Program-made: the position numbers and the translations under genes | Shown: piece after piece, positions 23,920-32,402 of the stretch | Numbering within the stretch: the first letter of the stretch is position 1 | How the letters are laid out: each line of letters starts with the position of its first letter | Notes under the pieces: model-generated | Seen by the model: the letters and a program-made list of their open reading frames with translations, nothing else | What the model was told of the DNA's origin: nothing | Database searches by the model: none | NCBI GenBank assembly: GCA_009885995.1 | Contig: VFJQ01000003.1 | Coordinates: 1 to 53,479, forward strand | Direction: 5' to 3' | DNA length: 53,479 bases | Origin: Verrucomicrobiota bacterium | GTDB lineage: Bacteria > Verrucomicrobiota > Verrucomicrobiia > Chthoniobacterales > Chthoniobacteraceae

Positions 23920-25584
23920 ATGACTGCTCGCGGAAAACTCGTCTTCACCGTCATCTTCCTCGCGCTCGTCGCATTCGGCGTGAAGCGCTGGTGGCCTAAG
24001 CTCCAGCCGGGTGCGCCATCGAGTCCGGTCGCGGTGCAGTCGGACGCCAAGCCGGCCGCGAAGGAGGAGGAACCGCTCAAGTTTGCGGACACGCAGTTCA
24101 GCGTGCCGCGGCTCGATCCGCCCGCGCCTTATCAGCCGAAGGACGGGGTCGTGGATATCGAGCTGAGCGAGTATCCGGGCTACGCGGGGCTGATCGTCGC
24201 GAATGGCGGGTTGGAGCCGAATGCCGAGTCGGTGTTTGCGAAGAAGCACGGGTTCAAGGTGCGGATCAAACTCAGCGAGGAGGAGAGCTGGAGCGCGCTG
24301 AATGCGGGGAAGATGGCGGCTTCGGCGACGACGGTGGATGTGCTCGCGGTGTATGGGAAACAGTTCCAGGTGACGGTGCCGGTGCAGATCGGTTTTTCGC
24401 GCGGCGCGGATGGGCTCGTGGTGCGCAAGGAGGTGCGCAAGGTGAACGATCTCAAGGGCAAGGTGCTCGCGTCGGCGCAGTTCACGGAGGCGGATTTTTT
24501 CATCCGCTACCTCGCGCAGGAAGCGGGGCTCGGCGTGAACATGCTCGCGACGGTGAAGGACAAGCCGGACCCGGAGAAGATCAACCTGCTGTATGCGGAC
24601 GATGCGTTCATCGCGTGCGATCACTTTCTCGCCGGGCTCGATGGCGGCGATGCGCGGCTGATGGGCTGCGTGACGTGGGCGCCGAAGACGACGGAGGCGG
24701 TCGATGAGAGCAAGGGGCGCGCGACGTTGCTGACGACGAACCGCAACCTGCTCGTGATCGCTGACATTCTCATCGTGAACAAAGGCTTCGCGCAGGCGCA
24801 GCCGAAGATGGTCGCGGGGCTCGTCGAAGGGCTGCTCGAGGGCAACAAGCTCGTGCGCGAGAACCCGAACGCGCACCTCGATCTCATTGGCAAGGCCTTC
24901 AAGTGGGACCGCGAGAAGACGAAGACGGAGCTGGGGAAGGTGCATCTCTCGAACGGTCCGGAGAACCTCGCGTTCTTCTCCGGGGCGATCGATGCGGCGG
25001 GTAGTTTCGGCAGCATCTACCAGAGCGCGGTGATGGCTTACGGCAGTGAGCTGATCAAAGACCCGGTCGATGCGGAGCGCTTCATGGACGCGCAGTATCT
25101 CAAGGCGCTGGAGGTGGCGGGCGCCTTCGCTGGGCAGCAGATCGCGATTTCTCCGCTCAAGAGCGGCTCAGCCGGCCCATTGGAAAACGACCCACTGCTG
25201 AGCAAGAACATCCGGTTCCAGTTCGAGCCGAACAGCGCGAAGCTGGACCTCGCGAACAAGGCGAACCTCGACAATCTCGGCGCGATCCGGCGGCTGCTCC
25301 AGGTGAGCCCCGGTTCGACGATCCTGCTGCGCGGTCACGTCGATCCGTCGAACGTCGAGGCCTTCCGCAAGCAGGGTGGCGAGCCCTATGTGCGGCAGAT
25401 GGCGCTGCGGGCGACGCAGCTCAGCAAGGAGCGCGCGGGGGAGATCAAGAAGCTGCTGATCGAGCGCGAGAAGGTGGAGCAAGCGCGGCTCGATACGGTC
25501 GGGCGTGGCTGGGACGAGCCGGTGAGCAAGACCGACATGGACTCGAACCGGCGCGTGGAGGCGCAGTGGTTCACGCTGGAGTGA
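23920..25584 (+). CDS. Membrane-anchored substrate-binding domain fused to OmpA C-terminal domain
   Basis: 554 residues. A signal anchor at 8-22 (VFTVIFLALVAFGVKRWW) is followed by a two-lobed periplasmic binding-protein domain of the SsuA/NMT1 or phosphate-binding type (about 75-400: 'EYPGYAGLIVANGG', 'ATTVDVLAVYGKQFQVTVPVQIGFSRGADGLVVRK'). The OmpA-like peptidoglycan-binding domain runs from about 425 ('NIRFQFEPNSAKLDLANKANLDNLGAIRRLL', 'LRGHVDPSN', 'LSKERAGEIKKLL', 'SNRRVEAQWF'). No permease or ATPase is near, so it is unlikely to serve an ABC importer. The operon with PspA suggests a sensor or structural role between inner membrane and peptidoglycan. Confidence 0.82.
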   Translation: MTARGKLVFTVIFLALVAFGVKRWWPKLQPGAPSSPVAVQSDAKPAAKEEEPLKFADTQFSVPRLDPPAPYQPKDGVVDIELSEYPGYAGLIVANGGLEPNAESVFAKKHGFKVRIKLSEEESWSALNAGKMAASATTVDVLAVYGKQFQVTVPVQIGFSRGADGLVVRKEVRKVNDLKGKVLASAQFTEADFFIRYLAQEAGLGVNMLATVKDKPDPEKINLLYADDAFIACDHFLAGLDGGDARLMGCVTWAPKTTEAVDESKGRATLLTTNRNLLVIADILIVNKGFAQAQPKMVAGLVEGLLEGNKLVRENPNAHLDLIGKAFKWDREKTKTELGKVHLSNGPENLAFFSGAIDAAGSFGSIYQSAVMAYGSELIKDPVDAERFMDAQYLKALEVAGAFAGQQIAISPLKSGSAGPLENDPLLSKNIRFQFEPNSAKLDLANKANLDNLGAIRRLLQVSPGSTILLRGHVDPSNVEAFRKQGGEPYVRQMALRATQLSKERAGEIKKLLIEREKVEQARLDTVGRGWDEPVSKTDMDSNRRVEAQWFTLE

Positions 25585-25594
25585 CCGCGGAACC

Positions 25595-26008
25595 TTAGCT
25601 GAACGAAAGGTTCTTCACCTTCGCGAACGCGGCGGCGTTGAGCACGTCGATGATGCGCTCGTGCTTCGCGTCGGGGCTGGGGCGGATGATGACCGGATCC
25701 TTGTCGCCGAAGGTCTCGATGGCGTTCTTGAGCCAGTCGCGCAGGGCTTGGAGGTTCTTGTCGCTCGCCTGCCCGTAGCTCTGGTTGTTCATCGAGACGA
25801 GGCCGTCGGAGGAAATGTCGATGATGATGGGCGTGAGCTTGCTTTCACCGCTGCCCTGGCCGGCGGGGAGTTTGATGTTCAGCTCAAGCTCGACCTGCTG
25901 CGCGCCGACGCAGGCCATGAAGAAGAGCATGAGCACGAATACGACATCGACCATCGGGGCGATTTGAAAGCCCGCGTCTCCGTCATCTGAGCCTACTGAT
26001 CCGGCCAT
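25595..26008 (-). CDS. ExbD/TolR-family protein (second)
   Basis: 137 residues. 'AGFQIAPMVDVVFVLMLFFMACVGAQQVELELNIKLP' is the ExbD/TolR membrane helix with the conserved proton-path Asp (PMVDVV), and the periplasmic domain follows ('IIIDISSDGLVSMNNQ', 'DPVIIRPSPDAKHERIIDVLNAAAFAKVKNLSFS'). It uses the proton-motive force with an ExbB/TolQ partner. Last gene of the operon; only 3 bp separate it from the other exbD. Confidence 0.92.
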   Translation of the reverse strand: MAGSVGSDDGDAGFQIAPMVDVVFVLMLFFMACVGAQQVELELNIKLPAGQGSGESKLTPIIIDISSDGLVSMNNQSYGQASDKNLQALRDWLKNAIETFGDKDPVIIRPSPDAKHERIIDVLNAAAFAKVKNLSFS

Positions 26009-26011
26009 GGT

Positions 26012-26497
26012 CTATTTGTCTCCTACTTTGTCTTTGTTGATCACCGAGAAAGTCACGTTGCTGACGCCGGCGCCGCCCGCGGCCTTGAGGATGCCGCGGA
26101 GGTATTCGTAGCGGACGCCTTTGTCCGAGCGGATGACGATCTGTGCGTCGGGCGTTTTCTTGACCGCGTTGAAGAGCACCGGCTGCACGTCGCCCGGCAC
26201 GGCGTATTCCTTTCCGTCGATCTCGATGGTGCCGACGTTGTTGATCGGGCTCCACATGACGTTGACGATGACTTTGCCATCGGAGGAGCCCTTTTCGGTG
26301 GGCTCCTTGCCTTCCTTGGCGGTGGCCAGCTTCACCTTGTCGTTCACCTGCATGACCTGTGTGGAGCTGATCGACATGAAGAAGACGAGCAGCACGAGCA
26401 GGATGTCGATCATGGGTGCGATCTGAAACTCCGGATCTTCCTCCGGCATTTCGCGGGTGGCCTTCTTGTTGGCCTGACCTTTGGTCGCGTGGTGCAT
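26012..26497 (-). CDS. ExbD/TolR-family protein (first)
   Basis: 161 residues. Membrane helix 'FQIAPMIDILLVLLVFFMSISSTQVMQVNDKVKLP-like' with the conserved Asp in PMIDIL, then a periplasmic domain containing an inserted loop with 'INNVGTIEIDGKEYAVPGDV' and the conserved 'IVIRSDKGVRYEYLRGILKAAGGAGVSNVTFSVI'. Two different ExbD proteins with a single ExbB are a common arrangement in energy-transducing motors outside the Proteobacteria. Confidence 0.92.
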   Translation of the reverse strand: MHHATKGQANKKATREMPEEDPEFQIAPMIDILLVLLVFFMSISSTQVMQVNDKVKLATAKEGKEPTEKGSSDGKVIVNVMWSPINNVGTIEIDGKEYAVPGDVQPVLFNAVKKTPDAQIVIRSDKGVRYEYLRGILKAAGGAGVSNVTFSVINKDKVGDK

Positions 26498-26515
26498 CGC
26501 GCAGCAGGGTGAAGA

Positions 26516-27439
26516 TTACGCCGCCCAGTCGAGGGTGGCGCCGCAGTGAGGGCAGGGGTTCACGCCCGGGGCGACGCCGCCGCCGCAGACGGGGCAGTTG
26601 GTCTTGAGGGCCATGGAGACTTTGCGGGAACCGCCGTGTGCGGGTGCGCCGGCGCTGAAGTTTTCGCCGATCTGCACGCCGGAGAGTTCTTCGTAGGGGA
26701 TGTCGAGGAGGAGGGTGTTGACCGTGTCGTCGGCGAGCACCACGCACTTCTGCGACATGTTGCGGAAGACGTAGTAGGCGACGAAGGCCGGGATAGCGAT
26801 GAAGAGGCCGGAGGCGGTGGCCATGAGCACTTCGCCGATGCGGGCGGCGAGCGCCTGCGGGTTGCTGATGCCGGTGGCACCGAGGACGGCGAAGGCGCCC
26901 ATCATGCCGATGACGGTGCCGAGCAGCCCGATCATCGGCGAGACGACGCCGATGACGGAGAGGTAGCTGTTGCGCGTGCGCAGGAGGGTCGCTTCGCGCA
27001 GGCCCATCTCGGCGACGGCGTCTTCGACGGCTTCCTTTCCGCGACCGACGCGGGTGAGAGCGCCTTTGAGGACGTTGGCGAGGTAGTTGTTATTCTGGCG
27101 GCAGATTTCCCAAGCTTCCTGATAGTTCCCGGCGCCGATCGTCTGCTGGAGCGATTGCACGAGCGGAGGCGGGCAGAGCTTCGTCGGCTTGAGGGTCATG
27201 ATGTTCTGCACGATCAGCGTCACCATCGTGACCGAGGTGCCGAGGATGGCGATCCAGATCAGGATGATGAGCGGACCGCCCTCCATGATCTGCTGGAGGA
27301 TGGTGTGCTGTTCGGCTGCCGGTGCCGCGCCTTCACCCTCGGCCGCCTCCTGCGCGAAGACGGTGACGCTGAGGGCGGCGTTCATCGCGATGAAGAGCGC
27401 GAGACTGGACAGACGGCGGAGGCGGATGTGGCTGATCAT
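26516..27439 (-). CDS. ExbB/TolQ-family motor protein with C-terminal zinc ribbon
   Basis: 307 residues from ATG 27439. Signal-like helix (RRLSSLALFIAMNAALSVTVFAQ), first membrane helix 'GGPLIILIWIAILGTSVTMVTLIVQNIM', cytosolic loop, and the paired helices 'VVSPMIGLLGTVIGMMGAFAVLG' and 'ATASGLFIAIPAFVAYYVFRNM' of MotA/TolQ/ExbB proteins. Unusually it ends with 'CPVCGGGVAPGVNPCPHCGATLDWAA', a four-cysteine zinc ribbon not part of normal ExbB. Operon with two exbD genes and a TPR gene: a proton-driven envelope motor of Tol or Ton type. tolB and pal are not in the window. Confidence 0.9.
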   Translation of the reverse strand: MISHIRLRRLSSLALFIAMNAALSVTVFAQEAAEGEGAAPAAEQHTILQQIMEGGPLIILIWIAILGTSVTMVTLIVQNIMTLKPTKLCPPPLVQSLQQTIGAGNYQEAWEICRQNNNYLANVLKGALTRVGRGKEAVEDAVAEMGLREATLLRTRNSYLSVIGVVSPMIGLLGTVIGMMGAFAVLGATGISNPQALAARIGEVLMATASGLFIAIPAFVAYYVFRNMSQKCVVLADDTVNTLLLDIPYEELSGVQIGENFSAGAPAHGGSRKVSMALKTNCPVCGGGVAPGVNPCPHCGATLDWAA

Positions 27440-27476
27440 GGTGGTGGAGGATTTTTGAGCGGGTGGGTGGGTGAAT

Positions 27477-28268
27477 CTAGGGAACGGCGATTTGATGGGA
27501 AGCCGGTTTGTCTTTGTTCTTCGCGCGCAGTTCGTCGGCATGTTGCTGGGCGCCGGCGCGAGCGGAGGGATCATGGAAGAAGATCGTCACGGTGCGCAAA
27601 TAATTCTCCAGCGCGTCCTGCATTTTCCCCTCGGACTCGTGGATGAGACCCATGGCGTAAAATGCCTGGCTGTAGGCGAAGGCGTTTTCGCGCGGCACGT
27701 TCTTGGCCTTGAGCGCTTCTTCGGTGATCGGCTCTAGCACTGCTTTCGCTCCGCCAAATTCCTTCTTCGCCACCGCGATGCGGGCGAGGCCCACCTTCGA
27801 CTGCAAGCCGCCGGCGCCGGGATAGAGCTGCTCGATTTCCTTGAAGGCCGCTTCGGCTTTGTCGAGTTCGCCGGCGGTGATGAGGAGATTCGCCGTCGTG
27901 CTCGCAGCGAGCTTGGCCCAATCGACCGGGAGCCCGCGGAATCTTTGGCTCACCGCTTGCGCCAGGGGCAGCGCCTTGGCGGCGTCGCCGCTCTGCATCA
28001 CGGTCAGCGCCTGCCCGAGTTCTGGCGGCGCTGGCATGGTGACGCTCTCGACATTCTGCAGCGGGTAGCCCACGGAACCTGCCGGCGTTTGGAATTGCAC
28101 GTTGCGCCCGTCCGCGCCGAGCACCGTGCCGACCAGCGGCGTCGGGTTGTTCCTAAGCTTGACTTGGTGAGCAACCGGCGTCTGGGCAGACATGCACGTC
28201 GCCAGCCCCAAGAAGGCGGCGATGGCAAAAATCATTTGCCGTAATTCTGCGGGGGCACGTAGGGTCAT
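27477..28268 (-). CDS. Exported TPR protein of the Exb/Tol operon
   Basis: 263 residues from ATG 28268, with a signal sequence (RQMIFAIAAFLGLATCMSAQ). A short beta domain about GTVLGADGRNVQFQTPAGSVGYPLQNVESV comes first in two overlapping strands, then TPR helices: 'ELDKAEAAFKEIEQLYPGAG', 'VGLARIAVAKKEFGGAKAVLEPI' and 'QAFYAMGLIHESEGKMQDALENYLRTVTIFF'. First gene of the exbB-exbD-exbD operon, so it probably plays the periplasmic role that YbgF/CpoB plays in Tol systems. It is not a clear sequence homologue of either. Confidence 0.78.
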   Translation of the reverse strand: MTLRAPAELRQMIFAIAAFLGLATCMSAQTPVAHQVKLRNNPTPLVGTVLGADGRNVQFQTPAGSVGYPLQNVESVTMPAPPELGQALTVMQSGDAAKALPLAQAVSQRFRGLPVDWAKLAASTTANLLITAGELDKAEAAFKEIEQLYPGAGGLQSKVGLARIAVAKKEFGGAKAVLEPITEEALKAKNVPRENAFAYSQAFYAMGLIHESEGKMQDALENYLRTVTIFFHDPSARAGAQQHADELRAKNKDKPASHQIAVP

Positions 28269-28358
28269 GCTCGTTTTCGTGAAAGGGACGGCATCGTTGC
28301 CGCGCCTCTCTCGCGAAATCAACTCCGAAACCCAAACTTTTCACCGCCCCAATCCGCC

Positions 28359-29873
28359 ATGGTCAATGTAATGCGCAAATACCGGCAGCAGCTCATGCTG
28401 GTCGTCACCGTCCTCGTCATCATTTCGTTCACATGGCTCTACACCGACTACAACAAGAGCCGCGGCGGTGAGGGCAAGGTCGGCAGAATCTACGATCGCG
28501 ATGTGATGCTGACCGACTACCAGCGTGGCTTGCGCCGGATGCAGATGTGCCAGGAGCTCGGCATGTTTGAGCTCGTCGGCGGGCTCGCCGGCAATGCGCG
28601 CACGATGGACGAGGCGCAGCCGAACTTCGTTTTCGGCGCCTACGTGCTCCGCCACGAGTCGGGCGCGCTCGGGATCAATCCCACCACGCAGGAGGTCGTC
28701 GAGGCAGTGAAGGCGATGCCGGTCTTCCAGACCAACGGCGCCTTCGACAAAAACAAATACGATCTCTACACGCAGCGTCTCGCGTCGCTCGGTTTCACGA
28801 CTGACCAGATCGAGGACGCAGTGCGCGACACCCTCCGCGTCGGAAAGCTCAAGGACCTTGTCGGCACCACGCTCGCACCCGCGCCCAGCGAGCTGCGCCA
28901 GGCCTTTGCCGAGCAAAACCAGAAGGTCGAAGTCGCGCTCGTGCGGGTGAAGGAGGAAGACTTCGCGAAGGAGGTGCAGATCTCCGACGAGGATCTGAAA
29001 AAAGCCTACGAAGAGCGCAAGGCGACCTTCCAGACCGAGCAACTGCGGAAGGTGAAAGCTGTCGCCTTTGCTCTCACCGAGGAGGAGCAGGCGCTCGAGG
29101 GCCGCGATCGCGGTTCGGCTTTGCAGAAGGCGATGGAGAAGGCGGGCGAATTCGTCGTGGCGATGACCGAGAAGGACGCAACCCTCGATTCCGTCGCTGC
29201 GAAGTTGGGCGCGAAGGTCGTCGAGACGCCGGAGTTTTCGCGGGGCGCGCCGCCGAAGGAACTCGGCGAATCCTCCGCCGCGACTGCTGCAGCTTTCGAC
29301 AAGCTGACGAAAGAGCAGCCAATCAGCGACCCCGTCGGCAGCGAGAAGCGCGATGGCTACTACGTGATGCAACTCGCGGGCGTCGCCGAGCCGCGCCAGC
29401 AGACGCTCGACGAGGTGAAGGACAAGCTGATCGAGGCGCTCAAGCGCGAGCGCACGAGCGAGAAAACCAACGCGAAGGCGAGCGAAGTGCGCGCGAAAAT
29501 CGACACCGAGATCAAAGCTGGAAAATCGTTTGAGGAAGCCGCGAAAGCCGCCGGCGTGACCGCCGAGATGCTGCCCGCATTTTCCATGGCCGAGCCGCCG
29601 AAGGGCAACGAGCCGGGCATCCGCGAGATCCAGCGCGCGCAGGCCGAGCTCTCCGAGGGCGCGCTCAGCGAAGTGCTCACGATCCGCGGCGGACGCATCG
29701 TATTCCGCGTCGAGAAGCGGCTGCCGATCGACGAAGCGGCATTTGAGAAAGAGAAGGCGAGCCTCGCCAAGCGCTTCACCGGCTTCCAGGCCGAGAACGC
29801 GTTTCGGATGTGGTTCGCCGAGCGCCGCAAGGCCGCGAACCCCGACTCGTCGCTCTTCAAGGCCGGGTCATAG
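28359..29873 (+). CDS. SurA/PpiD-like membrane-anchored periplasmic chaperone
   Basis: 504 residues. One N-terminal membrane helix (YRQQLMLVVTVLVIISFTWLY), a SurA/PpiD N-terminal chaperone domain ('GKVGRIYDRDVMLTDYQRGLRRMQ', 'VFQTNGAFDKNKYDLYTQRLASLGFTTDQIEDAVRDTLRVGKLKDL'), then a parvulin-like region ('ISDEDLKKAYEERKATFQTEQLRKVKAVAFAL', 'KEQPISDPVGSEKRDGYYVMQLAGVAEPRQQTLDEVKDKLIEAL'). The catalytic parvulin core looks weak, so it may be chaperone only. Divergent from the Exb operon with about 90 bp between them. Assists outer-membrane protein folding. Confidence 0.85.
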   Translation: MVNVMRKYRQQLMLVVTVLVIISFTWLYTDYNKSRGGEGKVGRIYDRDVMLTDYQRGLRRMQMCQELGMFELVGGLAGNARTMDEAQPNFVFGAYVLRHESGALGINPTTQEVVEAVKAMPVFQTNGAFDKNKYDLYTQRLASLGFTTDQIEDAVRDTLRVGKLKDLVGTTLAPAPSELRQAFAEQNQKVEVALVRVKEEDFAKEVQISDEDLKKAYEERKATFQTEQLRKVKAVAFALTEEEQALEGRDRGSALQKAMEKAGEFVVAMTEKDATLDSVAAKLGAKVVETPEFSRGAPPKELGESSAATAAAFDKLTKEQPISDPVGSEKRDGYYVMQLAGVAEPRQQTLDEVKDKLIEALKRERTSEKTNAKASEVRAKIDTEIKAGKSFEEAAKAAGVTAEMLPAFSMAEPPKGNEPGIREIQRAQAELSEGALSEVLTIRGGRIVFRVEKRLPIDEAAFEKEKASLAKRFTGFQAENAFRMWFAERRKAANPDSSLFKAGS

Positions 29874-29875
29874 CC

Positions 29876-30211
29876 GTGACACCGGAAGTCGAGGAGCTCT
29901 TCGACGACGCGAACGGCGACTTCGCACTCGGCGAACTCGAGACCGCCGCGGAGAAATACCGCCGCTGCACGGAGCTCGCGCCGGACTACTTCGATGCGTG
30001 GCATGCGCTCGAGATGGCGCTGATGAAACTTGGCCGCATCCCCGAGGCGATCGAGATCGGGAAAAAGACCATCGAGCTTCGCCCGAACGACCAGCTCGCG
30101 TGGTCGAGCCTCAGCCTGTGTTACGTCCGCGCCGGGATGATCAAGGAAGCCGAGGAAGCCGGCGCGAAGGCGCGCATCCTGAGCTGGGGCGGGAAGGTGA
30201 AGAAGGACTGA
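29876..30211 (+). CDS. Small TPR protein
   Basis: 111 residues from GTG 29876, two bases after the stop of the chaperone gene. Three TPR units: 'FDDANGDFALGELETAAEKYRRCTELAP', 'FDAWHALEMALMKLGRIPEAIEIGKKTIELRP' and 'QLAWSSLSLCYVRAGMIKEAEEAGAKARI'. No signal peptide. Close linkage to the chaperone gene implies co-expression. It ends 1 bp from the convergent unknown gene. Confidence 0.85.
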   Translation: MTPEVEELFDDANGDFALGELETAAEKYRRCTELAPDYFDAWHALEMALMKLGRIPEAIEIGKKTIELRPNDQLAWSSLSLCYVRAGMIKEAEEAGAKARILSWGGKVKKD

Positions 30212-30212
30212 G

Positions 30213-30875
30213 CTACACCCGTTCGCGCAGCGGCTCGAAGGCCAGCTCGAACATGTTCGCCGCATTTTCCATCATCTGGAAAAGCGAGCCGAGGAAGGAC
30301 TCCCAGTCGTCCTCGTCATTGTCGAACTGCGTATCCCACGCCACGAAGACGCCGTCGGGAACGACGTTCGATTGCTCGATCAGCACGCGGATGTCCTTGT
30401 CCCAATCGAAGATCTTCACGTAGCCGAGCGCCGCTGACTTCGAGCACAGCGCATTGTGCGAAAACTGCCCGATCCACTCGTCGCGCTCCTCGACCGACGG
30501 GAACTTCGCGTGGACGTGACACGACAGCACCGTGTGCGTCTTCTCGTCGAACTCCATCAGCGTGTAGAACTTCGTGAACGTCTGCATGATCACGTTCCAG
30601 TCGCCCTGCGTCCGTGCGTTCCGCACGAAAAGCTTCGCGCGATCCGAGGCGAGCGTGAGCTGGCCGTTGTCGCCGAAGAAATTCGCGTGCAGCTCGTAGC
30701 CGAAGAGCTCGTCCCATTTCTTCAGCCGGATCTGGTCGGGCCGGATCGAGAGCCCTTCCTTCGCGTCGCAAATCTTCGCGCCGAACTTCTCGAGCTTCGC
30801 TCCCTGGATGCCGATCGGCGCCGGGAACGGCACATCGACATGCACGCCGAAAAATTCAATCGGAACAATTTCCAT
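30213..30875 (-). CDS. Conserved-looking protein of unknown function
   Basis: 220 residues, cytosolic, acidic, with no membrane segment and no family I can name. It begins 'MEIVPIEFFGVHVDVPFPAP' and contains 'WDELFGYELHANFFGDNGQLTLASDRAKLFVRNARTQGDWNVI', a Phe/Trp-rich beta-type region. It ends with 'FDNDEDDWESFLGSLFQMMENAANMFELAF'. The long uninterrupted frame and a codon pattern like that of its neighbours say it is real. The start ATG at 30875 is the first and only good one. Confidence 0.8.
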   Translation of the reverse strand: MEIVPIEFFGVHVDVPFPAPIGIQGAKLEKFGAKICDAKEGLSIRPDQIRLKKWDELFGYELHANFFGDNGQLTLASDRAKLFVRNARTQGDWNVIMQTFTKFYTLMEFDEKTHTVLSCHVHAKFPSVEERDEWIGQFSHNALCSKSAALGYVKIFDWDKDIRVLIEQSNVVPDGVFVAWDTQFDNDEDDWESFLGSLFQMMENAANMFELAFEPLRERV

Positions 30876-30916
30876 AGGGCGCGGAGATTACGGGGCTCGG
30901 CGAAACCGGCAACCGG

Positions 30917-32305
30917 CTAAATATGAATCGCGTGCCCCATCGCGACTTCCGCCGCTTCATGCACCGCTTCGCTCAGCGTCGGGTGCGCGTGGATGGTCGC
31001 TTCGATCTCCTCCCAAGTCGCCTCGAGCGTGATCGCCAGCCCGAGCTCCGCGATCATCTCCGTCGCCTCCGGGCCGATGATATGCGCGCCGAGGATCTCA
31101 CCGTGCGGCTCACCGATGAGCAGCTTCACGAAGCCCTCGCTCTCGCCGATCGCGCGCGCCTTGCCGCTCGCCATGAACGGGAACTTCCCGACCTTGAATT
31201 TCTTCCCCGCTTCCTTTGCCGCGCGTTCGGTCAAGCCGACGCTCGCGACCTGCGGATGGCAATACGTGCAGCCGGGGAAGACCGTGACCTTCTTCGGCTT
31301 GAAGCCCGGCACGAACATCCCCTGCACCGCCTGCACTGCCTCGAAACTCGCCACGTGCGCGAGCCACGGCGGCCCGATGATGTCGCCTGCCGCGAACACG
31401 CCCGGCACGCTCGTCTCGTAGCGGTCGTTCGTTTTCAGAAAACCGCGCTCGTCCGCGAACTTCAGCGACCCGCCTGGCAGCACCGGCGCGATGCCGATCG
31501 CCACGAGGCACGCGTCCGCCTCCACGACTTTCTCCGCGCCCTTTGGATCGGCGACCGTCAGCTTCACGCCGCTCGCGCCCACTTCCGTCTTCGTCGTCTT
31601 GTGACCGAGCAGCAGCGTCATCCCGGCTTTCGCGAACGACTTCTCGAGCACCTGCGATACCTCGGTGTCCTCGATCGGCAGAAGGTTCGGCAGCATCTCG
31701 ACGATCGTCACCTTCACGCCGAACGCGTTGAAAACGTAAGCGAACTCCACCCCGATTGCGCCCGCGCCGATGATCACGATCGACTTCGGCAGCTTCTCCA
31801 AAACCATCGCCTCCTTCGAGCCGATCACCGTCTTTCCATCGAACGGCATCCCCGGAAATGCCCGCGACACGCAGCCCGTCGCGATCAGCACCTTCGCCGC
31901 CGTGTGCGTCTCGGTTTTCCCATCCGCGAGCTTCACCTTCACCTCGCCTGCCTTGTCCATCGAGGCGTCGCCACGGATCGAGTCGATCTTGTTCTTCTTA
32001 AAAAGAAACTCCACGCCCGCCGCGCCCTTGTCGCTCACCACGCGCGACCGCTTCACGATCGCCGGCCAATCAAACGACAGCCCCTCGATCTTGAAGCCGA
32101 ACTCCTCCGAGCGGTGCGCCATCGTGTGATACATCTCCGCGTTCTTGAGCAGCGCCTTGGTCGGGATGCAGCCCCAGTTGTTGCACGTGCCGCCGCCCCG
32201 GTCCTTTTCCACGCAGGCCACCTTCTTGCCGAGTTGCGCTGCTTTGATCGCGGCCACGTAGCCTGCCGGGCCCGCGCCGATGACGATGAGATCGTAGTTT
32301 GCCAT
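30917..32305 (-). CDS. lpdA: Dihydrolipoyl dehydrogenase (E3)
   Basis: 462 residues from ATG 32305 (MANYDLIVIGAGPAGYVAAIKAAQ). The FAD-binding GAGPAG is at 10-15 and the redox-active disulfide is C41/C46 in 'GGGTCNNWGCIPTKALLKNAE'. An NAD-binding 'SIVIIGAGAIGVEFAYVFNAFGVKVTIVE', 'GVFAAGDIIGPPWLAHVASFEAV' and the C-terminal His-Glu pair in 'IHAHPTLSEAVHEA' complete the family picture. It reoxidises lipoamide in 2-oxo acid dehydrogenase or glycine cleavage complexes. No E1/E2 genes are adjacent. Confidence 0.96.
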   Translation of the reverse strand: MANYDLIVIGAGPAGYVAAIKAAQLGKKVACVEKDRGGGTCNNWGCIPTKALLKNAEMYHTMAHRSEEFGFKIEGLSFDWPAIVKRSRVVSDKGAAGVEFLFKKNKIDSIRGDASMDKAGEVKVKLADGKTETHTAAKVLIATGCVSRAFPGMPFDGKTVIGSKEAMVLEKLPKSIVIIGAGAIGVEFAYVFNAFGVKVTIVEMLPNLLPIEDTEVSQVLEKSFAKAGMTLLLGHKTTKTEVGASGVKLTVADPKGAEKVVEADACLVAIGIAPVLPGGSLKFADERGFLKTNDRYETSVPGVFAAGDIIGPPWLAHVASFEAVQAVQGMFVPGFKPKKVTVFPGCTYCHPQVASVGLTERAAKEAGKKFKVGKFPFMASGKARAIGESEGFVKLLIGEPHGEILGAHIIGPEATEMIAELGLAITLEATWEEIEATIHAHPTLSEAVHEAAEVAMGHAIHI

Positions 32306-32402
32306 AAATGAGGCGCGACCATCGGTGGCAGCGCCGAGACGCGTCAAAAGGAAAGTGCCCGCGCTTGCGCGAGACCCCGGTCGCCCGCACGGTTGACAGT
32401 TC

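Noticed and set aside
26012..26497. Possible pseudogenisation because two exbD genes lie side by side
   Set aside because: Both keep the membrane Asp and full periplasmic domain and differ strongly in sequence; paired ExbD proteins are normal for such operons.
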